Assembly (NCBI RefSeq): GCF_004368785.1
Contig: NZ_SODM01000005.1
Coordinates: forward strand, 248,001-312,000
Direction: 5' to 3'
Source: Flavobacterium sp. 270
GTDB taxonomy: Bacteria > Bacteroidota > Bacteroidia > Flavobacteriales > Flavobacteriaceae
DNA length: 64,000 bases
The stretch's first letter is position 1. Each line of letters begins with the position of its first letter. Below, one piece after another: positions 58,952-64,000 of this stretch. Position numbers and translations under genes: made by a program. The notes below the pieces were generated by a model that was given only the letters and a program-made list of their open reading frames with translations, made no database searches and was not told the DNA's origin.

Positions 58952-58965
58952 TGTAATCGATTACA
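58952..58965. promoter_or_regulatory. Perfect LacI-type operator TGTAATCGATTACA
   Basis: A 14-bp perfect palindrome with the central CG pair that LacI/GalR-family proteins recognise. Position directly after the -7 box of susC. The regulator is not in the window. Confidence 0.6.
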
Positions 58966-59138
58966 ACATTTTATTATTCAAAAAAAGCCATCGATTTTAG
59001 AATACTATTAAGACGTTTCCATTGTATGTTAAAATTCTTGAAAACGCACTCTTATTAAATTACAATTTGACACATATATAAACCACAAAAAACCACATTA
59101 ATTAAAAGAAAACCATTTAATAACTTAAACAATCAACC

Positions 59139-62100
59139 ATGAATTTTAAAGATTTACTTAACAAAGGAGCAAATTATTGCTCTGCAGTTATTTTCTTATT
59201 GTGCTTGCTGATGAGCAATCAAATAAGTGCGCAGACTGAAACGATACAGGGGACGGTTAAGGATGCTGCGGGACTGACATTGCCTGGTGTAAATATCGTA
59301 GAGAAGGGCACGAAGAATAGTGCTTCTACCGATTTTGACGGTCAATACAAAATTAAGATCACAAATCCGAAAGCGGTATTAACGTTTTCATTTATAGGAT
59401 TTAAGACTAAAGAGTTTTCTGTAGCAGGAAAAACTAAACTAGATGTTTCTTTATCTGAAGATTCTAATAGCTTGAATGAAGTTGTAGTAATCGGATATGG
59501 TACATCTAAGAAATCGGATTTAACAGGTGCAGTATCGACAATTTCAGGCAGCGATTTGAAAAAAGTTCCAGTTGCAAATGTTGCTGAAGCTTTAACAGGT
59601 AGAATTGCAGGTGTGCAGGTAACTGCGTCAGAGGGTTCTCCAGATGCTGATATAAAAATTAGAGTTCGTGGAGGTGGTTCTCTTACTCAGGATTCATCGC
59701 CATTAATTATTGTGGATGGATTTCCGATAAACAGTATGAATGATATTTCTTCATCAGATATTGAGTCAATGACGGTTTTAAAAGATGCTGCTTCAACCGC
59801 AATCTACGGATCTCGTGGTGCAAACGGGGTAATTTTGATTACTACAAAAAGTGGAAAAGACGGCAAAATGGCGGTAAGCTTCAATATGTTTTATGGTATG
59901 AAAAAGGTGGCAAATCAAATTGATGTTTTGTCGCCAGAAGATTATACTAAATGGCAATACGAATATGCTTTGCTTTCGCAAACGGGAACAAAAGTAGCTT
60001 CTGATCCATCTTCGTACACTAAGTATTTTGGAAATTGGCAAGATCACGATATGTACAAAGGTTTAAAAGGAGATGATTGGCAAAAGCAAATTTTTGGACG
60101 TACGGGTGAGGTGCAAAGTCGTGATTTAGGAATTAGAGGCGGAAGCGATATGCTTAGTTATAATTTCAATTACGCGCATTATGATGAAAAAGCGATTATG
60201 CTAGGTTCAGATTATAAAAGAAATAACCTTTCATTGGCTTTGAAGAGTAAAATAAGTAAGAAGATTGATGTTGGTTTTACTATGCGTTATTCAGATACAG
60301 AGATTGATGGCGGAGGTGTAAATGAACAAAATGAGAAATCTTCTACAGATTCGCGTATGCGTACTATTGTTGGTTATGCTCCACTTCCAGTTTCAGGTTT
60401 AACTTCAGAAGATGTAAATGGAGATGGAACAGATGTATTAATAAATCCATTAAAATCAATTTCTGATAATGATCGTCAGCAGTTTCGTAAGAACTTTAAT
60501 ATGTTAGGAAGTTTTGGATGGGAGATTGTAGACAATTTAAAACTAAAAGTTGATTTAGGTCTGGATAATTTTAATACTCAGGATTATCGTTTTTACGGAT
60601 TAACTACTTATTATATAGCAAATGCGCCGGTAAGTACGTTACAAGGTATGCCCGCAATGATCATGGGAGATACTAAAGAGAGACGTTTTAGAAATGCTAA
60701 TACGCTGAATTATGATTTCAAAAAAATAATGGGCGAAGATCATCACTTAACTGCTCTTATTGGAGAAGAAAGTATTGACTATAATTCTAATACAGTAACT
60801 ACAACTATTCACGGATATCCTACATTTTTTGATTTTAATAAAGCAAAAACATTAACAACACAAGGAACACCGCAATCAGTAGATAATTATTACATGCCCG
60901 ATGATAGGTTATTATCATTTTTCGGACGTGCCAATTACGACTATAAAAATCGTTATCTATTATCAGCTACATTTCGTGCAGATGGTTCAAGTAAATTTTT
61001 AGAACAAAATCGTTGGGGGTATTTTCCAGCATTTGCAGCCGGATGGAAAATTTCTGAAGAAAGTTTTCTTAAAGATAAAACATGGCTAAATCTTTTAAAA
61101 GTAAGAGCTAGTTATGGTGAAGCAGGAAATAATAATATTCCTGTAGGACAGCAAGTTCAAATTTTTCAATCTACAGCCACAACATGGGTTAATGGAGTTA
61201 CAAGTGTTTGGGCACCTTCTAAAACAATGCCTAATCCTGATTTGAAATGGGAAACCACAGTAACTCAGAATTTTGGTTTGGATTTTGGATTTTTTAAAAA
61301 TCGCTTAAGTGGTAATTTTGATGTCTATAAAAATATTACAAGTGATTTGTTAATTAATTTTCCAGTTTCAGGATCTGGATACGATTTTCAATATCGTAAT
61401 ATGGGAGAAACCCAAAACACAGGTTTTGAGGCTACTATAAATGTTGTAGCAATTGAAAAAGAAAAATATGGATTGAATTTTTCATTCAATATGGGAATGA
61501 ACAAAAATCGTATTAACTCATTAGGTGTTATGAACAATTTTGGACAGGCTACAGGTTGGGCTTCTTCTCAAATTGGAGATGATTATCTAATAGAGGTTGG
61601 TTCTTCATTAGGTGCCATGTACGGTTATAAAAATGATGGAAGATATGAGGTTGCGGACTTTGATTATGTAGGAGGGAAATATGTTTTAAAAACAGGCGTA
61701 GTTAGTACTGCTACTACTTTAGTTGGAGACGGAAGTACTCTTAAACCTGGAGATATGAAATTGAAAGATGTTAATGGAGATGGTAAAGTAGATCTAAGCG
61801 ACAAAACAATTATTGGAAATGTTAATCCTAAAAGTACAGGTGGTTTTGTTATTAATGGAAATGCTTATGGATTTGATTTAATGGCAGCTTTTAACTGGAG
61901 TATTGGTAATGATGTATACAATGCTGATAAAATTGAGTTTTCGACAGCTACTGCTTCTGGAAAGTATAAAAATTTAAATTCTACTATGGCTGACGGGCAG
62001 AGATGGACAAATTTAGATCCTGTTTCGGGTCAATTAGTAACAGATCCTGCTGCTTTAACAGCTCTTAATGCTAACACAACAATGTGGTCTCCTTATATGA

Positions 62101-62381
62101 GAAGTGCCATATTTACGGATTGGGCAGTAGAAGACGCATCGTTTTTAAGATTAAATACTTTAACATTAGGGTATACAGCACCTGAAATGTTTACATCTAA
62201 ACTTGGGGTTTCTAAATTGAGATTCTACCTGACAGCCAGCAATGTTTTTGTTTGGACTAACTACTCGGGTTCTGATCCCGAAGTTTCTACAAAAAGAAAA
62301 AACCCGCTTACACCAGGGGTTGATTCAAGTCCTTATCCAAGAAGCAGACAAATGGTTTTTGGAATGAATCTTAATTTCTAA
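59139..62381 (+). CDS. SusC/RagA-family TonB-linked outer membrane protein
   Basis: A 1080-residue nutrient importer. Signal peptide (to about 31, NQISAQ), carboxypeptidase-regulatory-like domain (about 34-115, TVKDAAGLTLPGVNIVEKG), SusC linker LNEVVVIGYGTSKKSDLTGA, plug domain (about 120-240) with RIAGVQVTASEGSP and YGSRGANGVILITTKSGK, then a 22-strand-type barrel ending in QMVFGMNLNF, the aromatic C-terminus needed for outer-membrane insertion. With the SusD that follows it takes up an oligosaccharide or other large substrate in a TonB-dependent way. No glycoside hydrolase lies inside the window, so the substrate is unknown. Confidence 0.95.
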   Translation: MNFKDLLNKGANYCSAVIFLLCLLMSNQISAQTETIQGTVKDAAGLTLPGVNIVEKGTKNSASTDFDGQYKIKITNPKAVLTFSFIGFKTKEFSVAGKTKLDVSLSEDSNSLNEVVVIGYGTSKKSDLTGAVSTISGSDLKKVPVANVAEALTGRIAGVQVTASEGSPDADIKIRVRGGGSLTQDSSPLIIVDGFPINSMNDISSSDIESMTVLKDAASTAIYGSRGANGVILITTKSGKDGKMAVSFNMFYGMKKVANQIDVLSPEDYTKWQYEYALLSQTGTKVASDPSSYTKYFGNWQDHDMYKGLKGDDWQKQIFGRTGEVQSRDLGIRGGSDMLSYNFNYAHYDEKAIMLGSDYKRNNLSLALKSKISKKIDVGFTMRYSDTEIDGGGVNEQNEKSSTDSRMRTIVGYAPLPVSGLTSEDVNGDGTDVLINPLKSISDNDRQQFRKNFNMLGSFGWEIVDNLKLKVDLGLDNFNTQDYRFYGLTTYYIANAPVSTLQGMPAMIMGDTKERRFRNANTLNYDFKKIMGEDHHLTALIGEESIDYNSNTVTTTIHGYPTFFDFNKAKTLTTQGTPQSVDNYYMPDDRLLSFFGRANYDYKNRYLLSATFRADGSSKFLEQNRWGYFPAFAAGWKISEESFLKDKTWLNLLKVRASYGEAGNNNIPVGQQVQIFQSTATTWVNGVTSVWAPSKTMPNPDLKWETTVTQNFGLDFGFFKNRLSGNFDVYKNITSDLLINFPVSGSGYDFQYRNMGETQNTGFEATINVVAIEKEKYGLNFSFNMGMNKNRINSLGVMNNFGQATGWASSQIGDDYLIEVGSSLGAMYGYKNDGRYEVADFDYVGGKYVLKTGVVSTATTLVGDGSTLKPGDMKLKDVNGDGKVDLSDKTIIGNVNPKSTGGFVINGNAYGFDLMAAFNWSIGNDVYNADKIEFSTATASGKYKNLNSTMADGQRWTNLDPVSGQLVTDPAALTALNANTTMWSPYMRSAIFTDWAVEDASFLRLNTLTLGYTAPEMFTSKLGVSKLRFYLTASNVFVWTNYSGSDPEVSTKRKNPLTPGVDSSPYPRSRQMVFGMNLNF

Positions 62382-62398
62382 TTTTAAATTATCACAAA

Positions 62399-64000
62399 AT
62401 GAAACATAAAATAATAATAGCGGGATTGATAATTTCGAGTTTATTTAGCTCTTGCCAGCAATTTGAAGACGACTATTTAGATACTAAAGCAGAATCAACA
62501 TTAGATCCTGCTTTGATTTTCTCTACAGCTGGACTGGCAAAAGGAGCTGTTGATGGAATAAAAGTACCATTTGGAGAAACAAATTCTTATAGAGGAAGAT
62601 TCTTGCCATATTATGGATTAAATACAGATGTAGAATGGTATAATACTTCGCAGACCGCTGGAGATAAAGCAGATTTATGTGTTTACGATGCAAAGCCAAG
62701 TAATACAGAAATGAATACCACAAATAATGCGTATTCAATGATGTACTCAGGTATTGAACGTGCCAATATTTGTATACAAGGTATCCGTCAATATGGGAAT
62801 CCGCTACCGGGAACAGAAATGGGTCAGTTATTAGGAGAAGCATTAACACTAAGAGCTATTTACTATGCTGATTTAGTTAAGTCATGGGGTGATGTTCCAG
62901 CTCGTTTTGAACCTATTACAACAGCAACTTTGTATTTGCCTAAATCAAGCAGAGATATTATTTACAAACAATTAATTGCAGACTTAGGAGAAGCATCAAC
63001 ATTGGTAGCATGGCCTAATCAAACGGCCTATACAAGTACCGTAGAACATGTAAATAAAGCTTTTGTAAAAGGATTTAGAGCACGTTTAGCTATGGCGGCA
63101 AGTGGATTTCAGCAGTATCCTGACGGAGTAAGAAGAAGTAATGATCCAGAACTTTCAGTTGCAGCTATGTATGCTTTGGCATTAAAAGAATCTCGTGAAG
63201 TTATTCAAAGTGGTTCTGCTCATTTAGAATCTACTTTTGAGGGATTATGGAGAAAATACAATGAAGAAAATACTACTGCTGGAGGAGAATCTCTTTGGGA
63301 AATTCCTTTTGCTGACGGACGTGGTAGGATGCTATTTACGTTTGCTGTAAAACACACAGCAGCTCTTGATCAATTTCAAGCTAATGGCGCTAACCGTGGT
63401 GGTGTAGCAGGTCCATTACCATTTGTTTTCTACGATTATGACCAGGTTGATACCCGTAGAGATGTTACTTGTGTACCTTATAAATATGGTGCTGCAACTA
63501 ACAATATTGCTAAACAAGAGTTAGGTACACTAGATACGTGGTATTTTGGTAAATACCGTTACGAATGGATGAAACGTTATGTAACTTCTACTAATGATGA
63601 CGGAGTTAATAAAATGTACATGCGTTATGCTGAGGTGCTTCTTATTGCAGCTGAAACGGCAAACGAGTTAGAAGGTCCTGGCGCAGCAGCACCATATTTA
63701 AAAGAAGTTCGCAGAAGATCATTTCCTGCTGCAGTTCAGGCTGTTAAAGTAGATGCGTACGTAGATGCTTTAACTAGTAAAACAGCGATGTTAAATGCTC
63801 TTGTTGAAGAAAATAAATTTGAGTTTACCGGAGAAATGGAGCGTAAACAAGCGCTTATTCGCTGGAATCTGCTTAAAGTCAAATTAGATCAGGCAAAACA
63901 AAAAATGGCAAATTTAGCGGCTCACACAGGTGAATATGCTGATGTGCCGGCAGCTTTGTACTATAAATTTAAAGCAGATAATGTATCTCTTGACATCTAC
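62399..64000 (+). CDS. SusD/RagB-family nutrient-binding lipoprotein (3' end beyond window)
   Basis: The ATG at 62399 starts a frame open for 534 codons to the window end. MKHKIIIAGLIISSLFSSC has a lipobox with the acylated Cys near residue 19, followed by QQFEDDYLD, an acidic stretch matching Bacteroidota surface-lipoprotein export signals. SusD features: EALTLRAIYYADLVKSWGDV, IERANICIQGI, and MRYAEVLLIAAETANE. The protein caps the SusC barrel and binds the ligand. 17 bases after susC, so one operon. Confidence 0.93.
   Translation, partial: MKHKIIIAGLIISSLFSSCQQFEDDYLDTKAESTLDPALIFSTAGLAKGAVDGIKVPFGETNSYRGRFLPYYGLNTDVEWYNTSQTAGDKADLCVYDAKPSNTEMNTTNNAYSMMYSGIERANICIQGIRQYGNPLPGTEMGQLLGEALTLRAIYYADLVKSWGDVPARFEPITTATLYLPKSSRDIIYKQLIADLGEASTLVAWPNQTAYTSTVEHVNKAFVKGFRARLAMAASGFQQYPDGVRRSNDPELSVAAMYALALKESREVIQSGSAHLESTFEGLWRKYNEENTTAGGESLWEIPFADGRGRMLFTFAVKHTAALDQFQANGANRGGVAGPLPFVFYDYDQVDTRRDVTCVPYKYGAATNNIAKQELGTLDTWYFGKYRYEWMKRYVTSTNDDGVNKMYMRYAEVLLIAAETANELEGPGAAAPYLKEVRRRSFPAAVQAVKVDAYVDALTSKTAMLNALVEENKFEFTGEMERKQALIRWNLLKVKLDQAKQKMANLAAHTGEYADVPAALYYKFKADNVSLDIY

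Larger units (their letters stand above)
58609..59138 (+). other. Long AT-rich control region in front of susC
   Basis: 530 bases without a gene. It holds a 12-bp direct repeat ATTTTTAGGCGT (58634 and 58830, 196 bp apart), a duplicated TTTTTTATGAA run near 58890-58915, two LacI-type sites (58766 and 58952) and a -7 box (58944). A long 5' leader of about 180 bases separates the promoter from the susC ATG. Confidence 0.6.

Noticed and set aside
1..64000. Insertion sequence or prophage
   Set aside because: No transposase, integrase or phage structural motif found in any frame; palindromes have no coding part.

Overview
The window is chromosomal DNA from a member of the Bacteroidota, almost certainly a Flavobacterium. 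The evidence is low GC with AT-rich intergenic DNA, Bacteroidota-type -7 boxes (TAnnTTTG) in front of many genes, a SusC/SusD pair, a PadR-PspC-GIN (DUF2807) locus, a parA-parB-DUF5683-dapB-lepB-wbqC cluster, and Flavobacterium-style proteins such as DUF5683 and a long LepB. No transposase, phage gene, rRNA or CRISPR array was seen. The one tRNA is tRNA-Pro(UGG).

Layout. 1-2067: a divergent unit with an ArsR-type regulator facing a cytochrome P450 and a monooxygenase-like (ABM) gene cut by the left edge. 2120-10723: mostly housekeeping genes (hydrolase, degenerate zinc-ribbon protein, Nif3-like protein, lpxK, TPR hybrid histidine kinase, gap, lipA), plus an orphan antitoxin whose YoeB-like toxin is a wreck. 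11017-18050: two tandem M48 metalloproteases, PH-domain protein, TonB, ECF sigma factor, glycosyltransferase, PaiB-like protein and murB. 18205-28704: a secreted protein of unknown function, a GT4 glycosyltransferase, DUF2461 and recF, then a forward run of TPR protein, ribH, mutL, two rhomboids and an EEP-family phosphohydrolase. 28751-38017: wbqC, lepB, dapB, DUF5683, parB, parA, then the DUF3999/DUF2339 membrane pair. 38244-39422: tRNA-Pro and trxB. 39821-44140: an envelope-stress-like locus (GIN, GIN, PspC, PadR, DUF4870). 44371-48599: a hotdog-fold protein and a very large GH18-NodB-GT2 fusion. 48769-50837: small unknown genes.

50944-56380 looks like a copper or heavy-metal island: a CopA multicopper oxidase apparently fused to a CopB-like domain, an HMA-MauE membrane fusion, an AraC-type regulator with its own N-terminal CxxC metal-binding-like domain, a DUF3347 protein and a Cys-rich secreted peptide. 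A complete YoeB-type toxin-antitoxin pair sits in the middle. This is followed by a divergent AraC-cupin regulator/MFS transporter pair, and the window ends in a SusC/SusD locus whose promoter carries a perfect LacI-type palindrome, TGTAATCGATTACA, next to the -7 box.

Between genes there are at least five families of long palindromic repeats. One copy runs into the apparent 5' end of a coding region. They are the main structure in the window that the genes do not explain. The most interesting biological candidates are the metal island with its self-contained HMA-AraC regulator, the paired intact and decayed TA loci, the trifunctional polysaccharide protein, and the dispersed palindromes. All functions are assigned from motifs and context read by eye; no database search was run.
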